From the NCBI GenBank assembly GCA_963774405.1, contig CAVZEV010000009.1, positions 1 through 64,000 on the forward strand: a stretch of DNA of 64,000 bases, written 5' to 3'. Under the pieces are notes generated by a model, which searched no databases, was not told where the DNA came from, and worked only from the letters and a program-made list of their open reading frames with translations. This stretch comes from VRUE01 sp963774405. GTDB taxonomy: Bacteria; Actinomycetota; Thermoleophilia; Solirubrobacterales; 70-9. The position numbers and the translations under genes are program-made. Positions 43,784 through 52,584 of this stretch are shown here, in pieces; positions within the stretch are counted from its first letter, which is position 1; each line of letters begins with the position of its first letter.

Positions 43784-44980
43784 ATGGTCGGAAATCGCCT
43801 CGCCCTGGCGGCCTTTCTCGCCGCCGCGGCGGCGCTGGTCATGCTGCTCGCAGCCGCAGCCGCGCCCGCCGAAGATCTCGAATCGAAGCTCGACGCCAAG
43901 GAAGCGAAGCTCTCCAAGGCGCACGAACGCTCCGCGGTGCTGACCACGACGATCTCCCAGCTCGGCGATCGCATCGACAGGCTGACGACCGAGGTGGCGG
44001 GCCTGCGCAAGCGGGAGGCGGCCGTCGAAGTCCGTCTCAACGCCAAGCAGGCGGAACTCGACCGCGCGGTGGCGCAGCTGAGCGTGGCGAAGACGCGCCT
44101 GGTCAAGATGCGCTCGCACCTGAAGCGTGCCCTCTCGGCGCTGCGCGATCGCCTCGTCGCGATGTATGAGACCGGCACCCCCGACGTGCTCAGCGTGATC
44201 GTCGGCGCCAACGGCTACGACGACCTGATCGACCGCACCGAATACCTCAACCGCATCCGCGGCAACGACGAAGCGATCGTCGGCCGCGTGCGCGAGCTGC
44301 GCAACCAGGTCAGGCGCACGGTAGACCGACTGCGCGGCGCCAAGGACCGGATCGAATCCGCGCGCGACTCGATCGCGGCCGAAGAGCAGGCCCTGGCGAG
44401 CGCCCGCGGCGCCGTCCAGCAGCGACAGTCCTCGCTGCTGGCCGCTCGCGGCGACCGCGTCGCGGCGCTGAAGAAGATCCGCTCGCACGAAGAAGAGCTC
44501 GACGGCTCGGTGGCAAAGATCCAGGCGAAGATCGCCGCGCAGTTGGCCGGCTACGGCTCGGTGCCGCTGCCGGCCGGCCCGATCCGCGGCGGCAGCGGCG
44601 GCCTGATCTGGCCGGTCGATGGCCCGGTCGTCTCGGGCTTCGGGCCGCGCACGATCAACGGCAGCTACGAGTACCACCCCGGCATCGACATCGCCGTGCC
44701 CAGCGGCACCCCGATCCGCGCCGCGGCCGACGGCACGGTGATCTTCACCGAGCCCGAGTCGAGCAGCGGCGGCTACGGCAACTACACCTGCATCGATCAC
44801 GGCGGCGGGCTCTCCACCTGTTATGCCCACCAGGCGAGCTTTGCCGTCTCGGCCGGCCAGCGCGTCTCGCAGGGCCAGATCATCGGCTACAGCGACTGCA
44901 CCGGCTACTGCTTCGGGCCGCACGTCCACTTCGAGGTGCGCATCGACGGCGAAGTCACCGACCCGATGGCCTACCTGTAG
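43784..44980 (+). CDS. Secreted M23 (LytM/EnvC-like) peptidase with N-terminal coiled coil
   Basis: 398 residues from ATG 43784. A signal peptide (LALAAFLAAAAALVMLLAA) is followed by a long coiled coil of about 230 residues (LDAKEAKLSKAHERSAVL, LRDRLVAMYETGTPDVLSVI). The C-terminal M23 domain has GFGPRTINGSYEYHPGIDIA (His and Asp zinc ligands) and GYCFGPHVHFEVRIDG (HxH). It would cut or regulate cutting of peptidoglycan cross-links outside the cell. GTG 43748 is an alternative start. Confidence 0.9.
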   Translation: MVGNRLALAAFLAAAAALVMLLAAAAAPAEDLESKLDAKEAKLSKAHERSAVLTTTISQLGDRIDRLTTEVAGLRKREAAVEVRLNAKQAELDRAVAQLSVAKTRLVKMRSHLKRALSALRDRLVAMYETGTPDVLSVIVGANGYDDLIDRTEYLNRIRGNDEAIVGRVRELRNQVRRTVDRLRGAKDRIESARDSIAAEEQALASARGAVQQRQSSLLAARGDRVAALKKIRSHEEELDGSVAKIQAKIAAQLAGYGSVPLPAGPIRGGSGGLIWPVDGPVVSGFGPRTINGSYEYHPGIDIAVPSGTPIRAAADGTVIFTEPESSSGGYGNYTCIDHGGGLSTCYAHQASFAVSAGQRVSQGQIIGYSDCTGYCFGPHVHFEVRIDGEVTDPMAYL

Positions 44981-45100
44981 GCGACGGCAGGCGCTGCGCC
45001 TCGCTACTCAGAATTCTCTAGGAAATTCAATTACTTGGTATGCCGGTCGGGTTCGACCCTGGCAGGCTGGGTAGGAGCCTCACGTGGGAGGCCGTGACGG

Positions 45101-45817
45101 ATGATTCGCCAGGCTCACACCTATCTCGCGGGAGCGGTGTCAAGCACCGCGCTGGTCGCCGCTGCGATCGTCGCCTTCGTCATGCTCGTCTCCTTCCAGG
45201 CTTTGAAGGACTGGCCGCTGTCCGGCCTCGGCATCGGCGGCGACGAGAGCGCCGCCGTTGCCCCCGGCAATCCCGCGGGCGGTTCCGCGACGCCGCTCCA
45301 GGCCAGGCCGGCCGGGACCGCCGCCGAACCGGCCGCAAACGGAGGTGCCGCGCGCAGCCGCGGCAACCGCTTCAACGGCGGCGGGTCGAACCAGGCGGAG
45401 GTCGGTACCTCGCCGTCGGCGACGACCGGGTCGCCGACCGCGCAAGCGCCCGCGCCCGGCCCCGCCGGGGGCCAGGCGGGGAGTTCTCCCGGCAGCACCG
45501 CCTCACCGAGCGGATCGGCAAGCTCCAGCCCGGCTTCGGGAGGCGGCAACGGCGGCGGTGGCTCCAACCCGGGCTCCGGCGGTCCGGCGGAAGGTGGCGG
45601 CCAGGGTGGCCAGACGACCTCCGGCGCGGTCACCGAAACCGTCAACAAAACCGTCTCCGGAGTAGACGAAGCGACCGGCGGCGTGCTCGGCAGCACCGGT
45701 GTCACCGAAACAACCGAAAAAGTCGTCGAAGGTGTCGCAGGCCCGGAATCGACCGTCGGCCACACCGTCGATGAAGCCGTCAAAACGGTGGGCGGCCTGC
45801 TCGGCGGCGGCAAATAG
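45101..45817 (+). CDS. Low-complexity secreted or membrane-anchored protein
   Basis: 238 residues. The N-terminus has one membrane helix (TYLAGAVSSTALVAAAIVAF). The rest is Gly/Ser/Pro/Ala-rich and probably disordered, with a Val/Thr/Glu-rich end (AVTETVNKTVSGVDEATGG). This type of N-terminus is a recurring feature of Solirubrobacterales secreted proteins. Function unknown. Confidence 0.6.
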   Translation: MIRQAHTYLAGAVSSTALVAAAIVAFVMLVSFQALKDWPLSGLGIGGDESAAVAPGNPAGGSATPLQARPAGTAAEPAANGGAARSRGNRFNGGGSNQAEVGTSPSATTGSPTAQAPAPGPAGGQAGSSPGSTASPSGSASSSPASGGGNGGGGSNPGSGGPAEGGGQGGQTTSGAVTETVNKTVSGVDEATGGVLGSTGVTETTEKVVEGVAGPESTVGHTVDEAVKTVGGLLGGGK

Positions 45818-45864
45818 CCGGCCGCCGGCCGCCGCTCCCCGTTCAACCGTCACAATGCCCGCCT

Positions 45865-47175
45865 ATGGCGGAGCCTGGACAGGCCGGGGCGGTGGCCGAC
45901 CCGATCGAGGGGTCGCCGGTGTACCCGGGCAAGAGCCGCGTCAACGAGCGGGGTCATCTCGAGATCGCCGGCTGCGACGTGGTCGAGCTGGCCGCCGAGT
46001 TCGGCACGCCCGCATACCTCTACGCCGAGGACGACATGCGCGTCCGCGCCCGCGCCTACCGCGCCGCCTTCGAGCAGCGCGGTGCGGACGCCGAAGTGCT
46101 CTTCGCAAGCAAGTCGCTGCCCTGCACCGCCGCCTACCGGCTCTTCGCCGAGGAGGGGCTCGCGGTCGACGTCGCCTCCGGCGGTGAGCTGCACATGGCG
46201 CTGCGCGCCGGCTTCGACCCCGCCCGCATCCACATGCACGGCAACAACAAGAGCGACGAGGAGATCCTCTTCGCCGCCCGCTCCGGCATCGGCCACCTGA
46301 TCCTCGACTCCTTCGACGAGATCGACCGCTGCGAGCGGCTGCTCGACGGGCCCCAGGACGTCCTCGTGCGGGTCACGCCGGGGATCAAGCCCTCGACCCA
46401 TACCTACGTGCAGACGGGCCAGCTCGACTCGAAGTTCGGCTTCGGCCTCGAGGACGGCCTGGCGGCGCGGGCGATCGAGCGGGTGCTCGCCTCCGACGTG
46501 CTCAACCTGACCGGCCTGCACGCCCACATCGGCTCGCAGATCTTCGAGCTCGAGCCCTACACGCTGGCGATCCGGGCGATCGGCGAGCTGGCCGGCGATT
46601 GGTGCAGGATCGTCAACGTCGGCGGCGGCCTCGGCATCGCCTACACCGCCGAGGACGAGCCGCCCTCGATCGACGCCTACGTCGAGGTCAAGGTGCGCGG
46701 CGTCGCCGAGGTCTTCGGCGAGGACGTGCGGATCCTGATCGAGCCCGGCCGCTCGCTGGTCGGCAACGCCGGCGTCACCGCCTACCGGGTCGGCACGGTC
46801 AAGGAGATTCCCGGCGTCCGCACCTACGTCGCCGTCGACGGCGGCATGTCGGACAACCTGCGCCCGATGCTCTACGGCTCGCGCTACGAAGCCCTGATCG
46901 CCGACCGCGCCGCCGCGCCGGCCGGGAGCACGGCGACGATCGCCGGCATGCACTGCGAGTCCGGCGACATCATCGTCCGCGACGCTTCGCTCGCCGATCC
47001 GGCGGTCGGCGACGTGCTCGTCACCCCCGCCACCGGCGCCTACGGCTACGCGATGGCGAGCAACTACAACGGCGTGCCGCGCCCGCCGGTGATCTTCTGC
47101 CGCGACGGCGACGCTCGGGTTGTCGTGCGCCGCGAGACCTACGACGACCTCACCTCCCGCGACGTAGATGTCTGA
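45865..47175 (+). CDS. lysA: Diaminopimelate decarboxylase
   Basis: LysA removes CO2 from meso-diaminopimelate to make lysine, using PLP. In 436 residues: the PLP-binding Lys in LFASKSLPCTAAY, HMHGNNKSDEEI, GLHAHIGSQIFEL, VNVGGGLGIAY (phosphate loop), LIEPGRSLVGNAGV, and the inter-subunit CESGD motif in HCESGDIIV. It overlaps hom by eight bases and leads a lysA-hom-thrC-thrB cluster. Confidence 0.94.
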   Translation: MAEPGQAGAVADPIEGSPVYPGKSRVNERGHLEIAGCDVVELAAEFGTPAYLYAEDDMRVRARAYRAAFEQRGADAEVLFASKSLPCTAAYRLFAEEGLAVDVASGGELHMALRAGFDPARIHMHGNNKSDEEILFAARSGIGHLILDSFDEIDRCERLLDGPQDVLVRVTPGIKPSTHTYVQTGQLDSKFGFGLEDGLAARAIERVLASDVLNLTGLHAHIGSQIFELEPYTLAIRAIGELAGDWCRIVNVGGGLGIAYTAEDEPPSIDAYVEVKVRGVAEVFGEDVRILIEPGRSLVGNAGVTAYRVGTVKEIPGVRTYVAVDGGMSDNLRPMLYGSRYEALIADRAAAPAGSTATIAGMHCESGDIIVRDASLADPAVGDVLVTPATGAYGYAMASNYNGVPRPPVIFCRDGDARVVVRRETYDDLTSRDVDV

Positions 47176-48391
47176 TCCGATTCGCATCGGGCTGCTGGGA
47201 CGCGGTACGGTCGGCGGCGCGTTCGCCGAGCTGGTCGAGGCGCGGGCCGAGGCGGTCGAGGCGGCGACGGGGAGGCGTCCCGAGATCGCCGGGGTGCTGA
47301 CCCGCGAGAGCGGCGATTTCGACCAGATCCTCGCCGGCTCCGACCTGATCGTCGAGCTGATCGGCGGCACCGAGCCGGCGCGCGACTACGTGCTCGCGGC
47401 GCTGCGGGCGGGCAAGCCGGTGGTCACCGCCAACAAGCAGCTGCTCGCCCAGCACGGCGAAGAGCTCTTCGGCGCCGCCCGCGAGGCCGGCGTGCAGCTG
47501 CGCTTCGAGGCGGCGGTCGCCGGCGTGATCCCGATCGTGCGGGTGATCCAGGAGAGCTTCGGCGCCACCGAGATCGAGAAGGTCTTCGGCATCGTCAACG
47601 GCACCACCAACTTCATCCTCACCGAGATGGCGGCCAGCGGCGCCTCTTATGAGGACGTCCTCGCCCGCGCTCAGGAGCTCGGCTACGCCGAGGCCGACCC
47701 GACCGCCGACGTCAGCGGCGCCGACGCGGCGGCGAAGATGGCGATCCTCGCCCGGCTCGCCTTCCACACGCCGGTCACCCTGGACCAGGTCTCATACGAG
47801 GGGATCGAGGGGGTCGAGCTCGACGACCTCGCCTACGCCAAGGAGCTCGGCCTCTCGCTGAAGCTGCTCGGCGTCGCCGAGCGGGTCGACGGCGGGATCA
47901 GCGTGCGCGTCTTTCCCTGCTTCCTCTACGGCGGCCACCCGCTCGCCCCGGTCGGCGGCCCCTTCAACGCGGTCATGGTCGAGGCGCCCGAGATCACCGA
48001 GGTGACGATGTCGGGGCCGGGGGCCGGGGGAGTGCAGACCGCCTCGGCCGTGCTCGGCGACGTCGTCTCGATCCTCAGCGGCGACGCTCCGGTGCACGAG
48101 ACTCGCGCGCGCCTGCCCGTCGTCTCCGATGTCACCTCCTCCTTCTACCTGCACCTCGCGGTCGCCGACCGCCCCGGCGTGCTGGCCGGCGTGGCGAAAG
48201 TGCTCGCCGACGAGGACGTCTCGGTGAAGAGCGTCGTCCAGCGCGGCAGCGGTGAGGACACGCGCCTGGTGATGGTCATCCACGAGTGCCTGGAGTCGCG
48301 CTTCTCGGCGGCGCTGGAGGCGATCGAGGAGCTCGACGTGCTGCGCTCGCCGCCGCGCGCGATCCGGGTGATCGAAGAGGAGTTCGTCTGA
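47168..48391 (+). CDS. hom: Homoserine dehydrogenase with ACT domain
   Basis: Hom reduces aspartate semialdehyde to homoserine. 407 residues: NAD(P)-binding GLLGRGTVGGAF, LIVELIGGTEPARDYVLAAL, VVTANKQLLA (catalytic-site Lys region), GIVNGTTNFILTEM, and ELGYAEADPTADVSGADAAA. The C-terminal ACT domain (FYLHLAVADRPGVLAGVAKV) suggests feedback control by threonine. ATG 47168 lies inside the end of lysA. Confidence 0.95.
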   Translation: MSDPIRIGLLGRGTVGGAFAELVEARAEAVEAATGRRPEIAGVLTRESGDFDQILAGSDLIVELIGGTEPARDYVLAALRAGKPVVTANKQLLAQHGEELFGAAREAGVQLRFEAAVAGVIPIVRVIQESFGATEIEKVFGIVNGTTNFILTEMAASGASYEDVLARAQELGYAEADPTADVSGADAAAKMAILARLAFHTPVTLDQVSYEGIEGVELDDLAYAKELGLSLKLLGVAERVDGGISVRVFPCFLYGGHPLAPVGGPFNAVMVEAPEITEVTMSGPGAGGVQTASAVLGDVVSILSGDAPVHETRARLPVVSDVTSSFYLHLAVADRPGVLAGVAKVLADEDVSVKSVVQRGSGEDTRLVMVIHECLESRFSAALEAIEELDVLRSPPRAIRVIEEEFV

Positions 48392-48457
48392 GCGCATGCG
48401 GAGCAAGCGTCCATATCTGATTACTCGCGCAGCGGAGCATGCGCGAAGCCCCGTGTC

Positions 48458-49495
48458 ATGAGCCCGCCCGGCTTGGTCGAGCGCTATCGGGAGCGCCTCT
48501 CGCTCGAGCCGGGCGATCCGGTGGTGACCCTGAACGAGGGCTCGACGCCGCTGATCGAGGCCCCGCGCCTCTCGGAGCGGATCGGCGCCCGCGCCTACCT
48601 CAAGTTCGAGGGGCTCAACCCGACCGGCTCCTTCAAGGACCGCGGCATGACCGTGGCGGTCTCGCGGGCCAAGGGCCGCGGCGCCGAGGCGGTGATCTGC
48701 GCCTCGACCGGCAACACCGCCGCCAGCGCCGCCGCCTACGCCGCCCGGGCGGGGATGCGCGGCGCGGTGATCGTGCCCGAGGGCAAGATCGCGATCGGCA
48801 AGCTCGCCCAGGCGCTGATGCACGGCGCCCGCGTCGTCGCCCTGCAGGGCAACTTCGACGACGCCCTGCGGATCGTCCGCGAGCTCGCCGACAAGCACCC
48901 GATCGAGCTGGTCAACTCGGTCAACCCGCACCGGATCGAAGGCCAGAAGACCGCCGCCTTCGAGGTGATCGAGGAGCTTGGCGAGGCCCCGGGCGCACTG
49001 GCGATCCCGGTCGGCAACGCGGGCAACGTCACCGCCTACTGGCGCGGCTTCCAGGAGGCGGGAACCGCGCCGATCCTCTACGGCTTCCAGGCCGAGGGCG
49101 CGGCGCCGCTGGTCCGCGGCGAGCCGGTCGCCAACCCCGAGACCGTCGCCTCGGCGATCCGGATCGGCAACCCGGCCCGCTGGGAGGAGGCGATGGACGC
49201 TTTCACCGCCTCGCGCGGCCGCGTCGCCGCCGTCTCCGACGAGCAGATCCTCGACGCCTACCGCTGGCTCGCCGCCGGCGAGGGAGTCTTCTGCGAGCCC
49301 GCCTCGGCGGCCTCGGTCGCCGGCCTGCTCGCCCACGGCCTACCCGCCGCCGAGGGCGAGCCGCCGCCGCAGACGGTCGTCTGCGTCCTCACCGGCCACG
49401 GCCTCAAGGACCCCGACACCGCGCTCTCCAAGGCGCCGTCGGTGATCAACTGCGAGAACGACCTCAGCGCGGTCGAGCGGGCTGTGTTCGCGTGA
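48458..49495 (+). CDS. thrC: Threonine synthase
   Basis: ThrC converts O-phosphohomoserine to threonine with PLP. 345 residues: LNEGSTPLIEAPRLSE, LKFEGLNPTGSFKDRGMTVA with the PLP Lys, CASTGNTAASAAAYAARAG, VPVGNAGNVTAYWRGF in the form AIPVGNAGNVTAYWRGF, and EPASAASVAGLL. The 66-base gap after hom has a short 8-bp palindrome (GCGCATGC at 48392-48399 and 48437-48444) but no gene. Confidence 0.95.
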   Translation: MSPPGLVERYRERLSLEPGDPVVTLNEGSTPLIEAPRLSERIGARAYLKFEGLNPTGSFKDRGMTVAVSRAKGRGAEAVICASTGNTAASAAAYAARAGMRGAVIVPEGKIAIGKLAQALMHGARVVALQGNFDDALRIVRELADKHPIELVNSVNPHRIEGQKTAAFEVIEELGEAPGALAIPVGNAGNVTAYWRGFQEAGTAPILYGFQAEGAAPLVRGEPVANPETVASAIRIGNPARWEEAMDAFTASRGRVAAVSDEQILDAYRWLAAGEGVFCEPASAASVAGLLAHGLPAAEGEPPPQTVVCVLTGHGLKDPDTALSKAPSVINCENDLSAVERAVFA

Positions 49496-49550
49496 GCTTC
49501 TTTTCCGTGAGTATGGACCTCAATACCAGCAGGAACGGGATCGCATACCG

Positions 49551-50426
49551 ATGACTGTCCGCCATCGCATCGTCCGCGTCCCCGCCTCGTCGGCCAACCT
49601 CGGCCCTGGCTACGACGTGCTCGCCGCCGCGGTCTCGCTGTACCTGGAGCTTGAGGTCGAGGAGACGGGCGAGTTTTCGCTCGACCCCGGTGGGCTCGAC
49701 GTCTCCACCGGCCGCGACAACTTGATCGTGCGGGCCTTCGAGACCCTCCATCCCGCCGACGGCATCTCCTTCCGACTTAAGAGCGCGATCCCGCTGGCGC
49801 GTGGCCTGGGCTCGAGCGCGGCGGCGATCGTCGCCGGTCTCTTCGCCGCCGACCACCTCTTCGAGCTGGCGCTGACCAAGGAGGAGATGCTGGCCAAGGC
49901 GACCGAGTTGGAGGGACACCCCGACAACGTCGCCGCGGCGATCTACGGCGGCTTCGTGATCTGCGGTGGGGGGGCGTCCCCAAGCGCGGCTCGCTTCGAT
50001 CCCCCCGGCGGCCTCGAGGGAATCGGCGTGATCCCGTCGAAGGAGGTCTCGACCGAGCGCGCCCGCGAGGCGATCCCGGGCGAGGTGCCGCTCGCCGACG
50101 CGGTCGCCAACGTCTCCGCCGCCTCGCGCCTCGTCCTCGGCCTGCAGACGGCCGACCTCGACCTGGTGGCTGCCGGCCTCGCCGATCGCCTCCATCAGGA
50201 TCGCCGCCGTGAGCTCTATCCCCGCTCGATGGACCTGGTCGACGACGCCGCCGAGCTCGGCGCCCTCGGGGCGACGATCTCGGGCGCCGGCCCCACCGTC
50301 CTCGTCTGGACCACCTGGCAGGAGGCCGGCCACGTCGCCGAGGCGCTCGAGCAGCGCTGCGCTGGCTGGGCCGAGGTCCGCCGGCTCCCCTTCAGCCCCC
50401 ACGGGGCCGACGTACCCGAGCTTTAG
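49551..50426 (+). CDS. thrB: Homoserine kinase
   Basis: ThrB phosphorylates homoserine, feeding ThrC. 291 residues of GHMP kinase fold: RVPASSANLGPGYDVLAAAV, the ATP loop IPLARGLGSSAAAIVAG, ELEGHPDNVAAAIYGGFVI, and the third motif LGATISGAGPTVLVW. The order hom-thrC-thrB is standard in actinobacteria. AGGAA precedes ATG 49551. Confidence 0.95.
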   Translation: MTVRHRIVRVPASSANLGPGYDVLAAAVSLYLELEVEETGEFSLDPGGLDVSTGRDNLIVRAFETLHPADGISFRLKSAIPLARGLGSSAAAIVAGLFAADHLFELALTKEEMLAKATELEGHPDNVAAAIYGGFVICGGGASPSAARFDPPGGLEGIGVIPSKEVSTERAREAIPGEVPLADAVANVSAASRLVLGLQTADLDLVAAGLADRLHQDRRRELYPRSMDLVDDAAELGALGATISGAGPTVLVWTTWQEAGHVAEALEQRCAGWAEVRRLPFSPHGADVPEL

Positions 50427-50463
50427 TCCGACGGGGGGAGAGACGGCATGGCTCTCCGCTTGG

Positions 50464-50682
50464 GTGGGGGTGGAACTGTCGCGACATGCGAAGAACTACC
50501 TTCGACGCTTGGGTGCGTCCATCGAGGACGTGGAACGAGCCGTAAGGGAGCCGATCTATGTTGATCGTGATGGGAAAGGAAAGCCTCGCTACACAGGGGA
50601 GATTCAAGGAGTTCGTGTGAGGATCGTCCTCGCGCTTGACGAGCCGGACTTCGTTGTCACAATCCATAACAGGAGAAAATGA
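50464..50682 (+). CDS. Putative toxin, DUF4258-like
   Basis: About 72 residues: VELSRHAKNYLRRLGASIED, VERAVREPIYVDRDGKGKPR, VRIVLALDEPDFVVTIHNRR. The pattern (an S-x-HA start, a short helix with EDVE, then beta strands ending in a TIHxRRK) resembles DUF4258/RelE-like toxins. The stop overlaps the next gene by ATGA. The DNA is less GC-rich than neighbouring genes. GTG 50470 is an equally good start, and ATG 50448 with a strong ribosome site lies in another frame. Confidence 0.5.
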   Translation: MGVELSRHAKNYLRRLGASIEDVERAVREPIYVDRDGKGKPRYTGEIQGVRVRIVLALDEPDFVVTIHNRRK

Positions 50683-50972
50683 TGTGGGCCGATTTCGACA
50701 GCAGAGCCGATGCCCTCGATATCGAACTGGTGAGGTTCGAGCGGCTTGAACGGCAGGACTCGGTTGATGACACTTTTTGCCAGGTCGGGTTTGCCAATGG
50801 TGTACCAGCGTGCATTGAGCTGCTCAACCCAGCCGAACATCTCGATCTGCTGCCGATGGTCGCCGAGCGTTACGAACTTGATGGGGATGCCCTCATCGCT
50901 GCTACACGTGCGGCACTCGCTGCGCCCGACCGTCTCGTCGAGCTCAAACTCAGCGCCGTTCTGGCCGCCTGA
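50679..50972 (+). CDS. Putative antitoxin partner
   Basis: 97 residues. The first half (ADFDSRADALDIELVRFERL, VGFANGVPACIELLNPAEHL) resembles the beta-strand motif of DUF2283-type proteins, and the second half is helical (ALIAATRAALAAPDRLVEL). It overlaps the putative toxin gene by four bases. A toxin-antitoxin role is inferred from size, order and overlap only. Confidence 0.5.
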   Translation: MMWADFDSRADALDIELVRFERLERQDSVDDTFCQVGFANGVPACIELLNPAEHLDLLPMVAERYELDGDALIAATRAALAAPDRLVELKLSAVLAA

Positions 50973-51018
50973 CCGAGCGCTCTTGCTGAGCCGCCTGGGT
51001 CCTGACTAGGATCGGGCC

Positions 51019-52068
51019 ATGGCCAAGAAATTCAAATCGCTGCTGGTGCTTGTCGTGGTGAGCGCCTGCCTCGCCGTTCCGGCAACCTCGCAGGCGACGC
51101 TCGTCTTCACCCGCAACCCGCTCAACCCGACCGTCTACGTCGCCAACGACAACGGCTCGGCGGCGCGGAAGCTCGGTCCGGGGACCGAGCCGCGGGTCTC
51201 GCCCGATGGGCAGACGGTCGTCTTCTACCGTGTGGGTAGGGGCAACCAGCCTGCTGCGCTGATGGTCGCGCCGGCGGCGGGCGGCGCTGCGAAGAAGCTC
51301 TTGAGCGGCTGGCAGGACCCGTTCGTCTTCGCCTGGTCGCCGGACTCGACCACGGTCGCGGTGCTGCTCGGACCTGAAATCGGCAAGCAGCGCTTGACCC
51401 TGGTCGACCTGGCCGATGGCAGTCAGCAGACCGTCGCCAGCGGCTTCTTCAACGGGGTCAGCTTCGCCCCCGCCGGGGGCCGGCTCGTCTTCGGGCGTTC
51501 GAACAAGGAATTCGGCTTCAAGAGCGATATCTACCGCTTCGACATCCCCGAACCGGGCGCCGTCTTCGTCAAGGCGCCCCAGCCGGTTCGGCTGACCAGC
51601 GATCACAAGTCCTCGAGCCCGCTCTGGGGGCCGAACGAACGGATCGTCTTCGTCAAGCACCTCGGTGAAAAGCACCGCAAGTACGGCCCCAAGAACGACC
51701 TCTTCCTGGTCAACCCGAACGGCAAGGGCGTCAAGCGGCTGACCCACACCAAGGTCGCGCCGCTGCTCTCCGGGCTCAGCCCGACGGCGTGGTCGGCCAA
51801 CGGCGCTCGCCTGCTCGCCGAGTTCGGCGGCCAGGACACCAGCTACGCGGTCACGGTCAACCCTAAGACGGGGGCGGAAAGGACGCTGACCAAGGAACGC
51901 GAGGTCGGCTTCGTCGGCACCGCGCTCTCCAAAGACGGCAAGCTCGTGCTCGGCAGCCTCGGCGGCTTCGAACCGGGCCGCGGTCACAGGGTGGTCAGCA
52001 TCCCCTACAACGGCGGCAAGCCGAAGGTGCTCGCCAACAACGCCTCGGAACCGGACTGGAGTCGCTGA
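51019..52068 (+). CDS. Secreted TolB/WD40-like beta-propeller protein
   Basis: 349 residues. A signal peptide (LLVLVVVSACLAVPATSQA) is followed by repeated propeller blades with the TolB-type pattern: PRVSPDGQTVVFYR, FAWSPDSTTVAVLL, FAPAGGRLVFGRSN, WSANGARLLAEFG and LSKDGKLVLGS. The family forms protein-binding platforms outside the cytoplasm. The partner is unknown. Its stop overlaps the cupin start by one base. Confidence 0.78.
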   Translation: MAKKFKSLLVLVVVSACLAVPATSQATLVFTRNPLNPTVYVANDNGSAARKLGPGTEPRVSPDGQTVVFYRVGRGNQPAALMVAPAAGGAAKKLLSGWQDPFVFAWSPDSTTVAVLLGPEIGKQRLTLVDLADGSQQTVASGFFNGVSFAPAGGRLVFGRSNKEFGFKSDIYRFDIPEPGAVFVKAPQPVRLTSDHKSSSPLWGPNERIVFVKHLGEKHRKYGPKNDLFLVNPNGKGVKRLTHTKVAPLLSGLSPTAWSANGARLLAEFGGQDTSYAVTVNPKTGAERTLTKEREVGFVGTALSKDGKLVLGSLGGFEPGRGHRVVSIPYNGGKPKVLANNASEPDWSR

Positions 52069-52442
52069 TGGCCGGCGGCTTCACGATCAAGCACCGCGAC
52101 GAGTTCGAGTCGATGGAGGGCTCGGGCGACTCGACCTGGCGCCTCGCGCGCAAGGCGCTCGGCACCTCGGCCTTCGGCTTCAACCTGGTTGAAATCGATC
52201 CTGGCGGGCAGATTCCCGAGCACGACGAGTCGGGCAGCGGCCAGGTCGAGCTCTACGCGATCCTCGAGGGCGAGGCGGTGCTCCGCATCGAGGGCGAGGA
52301 CCACCCGGCGCCCGCCGGCACCTTCGCCTCGATCGAGCCCCCGGCGAGCCGCACGATCCTCAACCGCTCCGATGCCCCGGTCACCGCGCTCCTGATCGGC
52401 GTCCACCCCGAGGGCGGCTTCGAGCCCTCCGCCTGGGCCTGA
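52068..52442 (+). CDS. Cupin-domain protein
   Basis: 124 residues forming one small beta barrel: NLVEIDPGGQIPEHDESGSG and VELYAILEGEAVLRIEGEDH. The usual metal-binding His cluster is only partly present (IPEHDE). Function unknown. It is coupled to the propeller gene by a TGATG junction. Confidence 0.75.
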   Translation: MAGGFTIKHRDEFESMEGSGDSTWRLARKALGTSAFGFNLVEIDPGGQIPEHDESGSGQVELYAILEGEAVLRIEGEDHPAPAGTFASIEPPASRTILNRSDAPVTALLIGVHPEGGFEPSAWA

Positions 52443-52516
52443 GGCGCGCCGGGGCCGAATTTTGGCCCTATTTGCGGGGAAACGTCGATTTGTCGCGACG
52501 GGGCACCTGGCGTCCC

Positions 52517-52522
52517 TATAAT
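52517..52522 (+). promoter_or_regulatory. TATAAT -10 box upstream of gltB
   Basis: A perfect TATAAT at 52517-52522 lies in the 142-base gap before gltB. TTGTCG at 52490-52495 is the best -35 match but the spacing of 21 is too long. The leader would be about 55 bases. Confidence 0.45.
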
Positions 52523-52584
52523 TCGCGGACCCGTCAACCCGTCGCGCGCCCGCTCGAAGAAGGCGTGGAAACCGGGAGGTCAGC

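Noticed and set aside
45850..47370. Antisense open frame of about 500 codons opposite lysA and hom
   Set aside because: Shadow of two clear genes; no family motif and an unlikely His/Asp/Val-rich composition.
48392..48444. 8-bp palindrome between hom and thrC as a riboswitch or attenuator
   Set aside because: The arms are short (GCGCATGC), with no leader peptide of Thr/Ile codons and no known riboswitch pattern visible.
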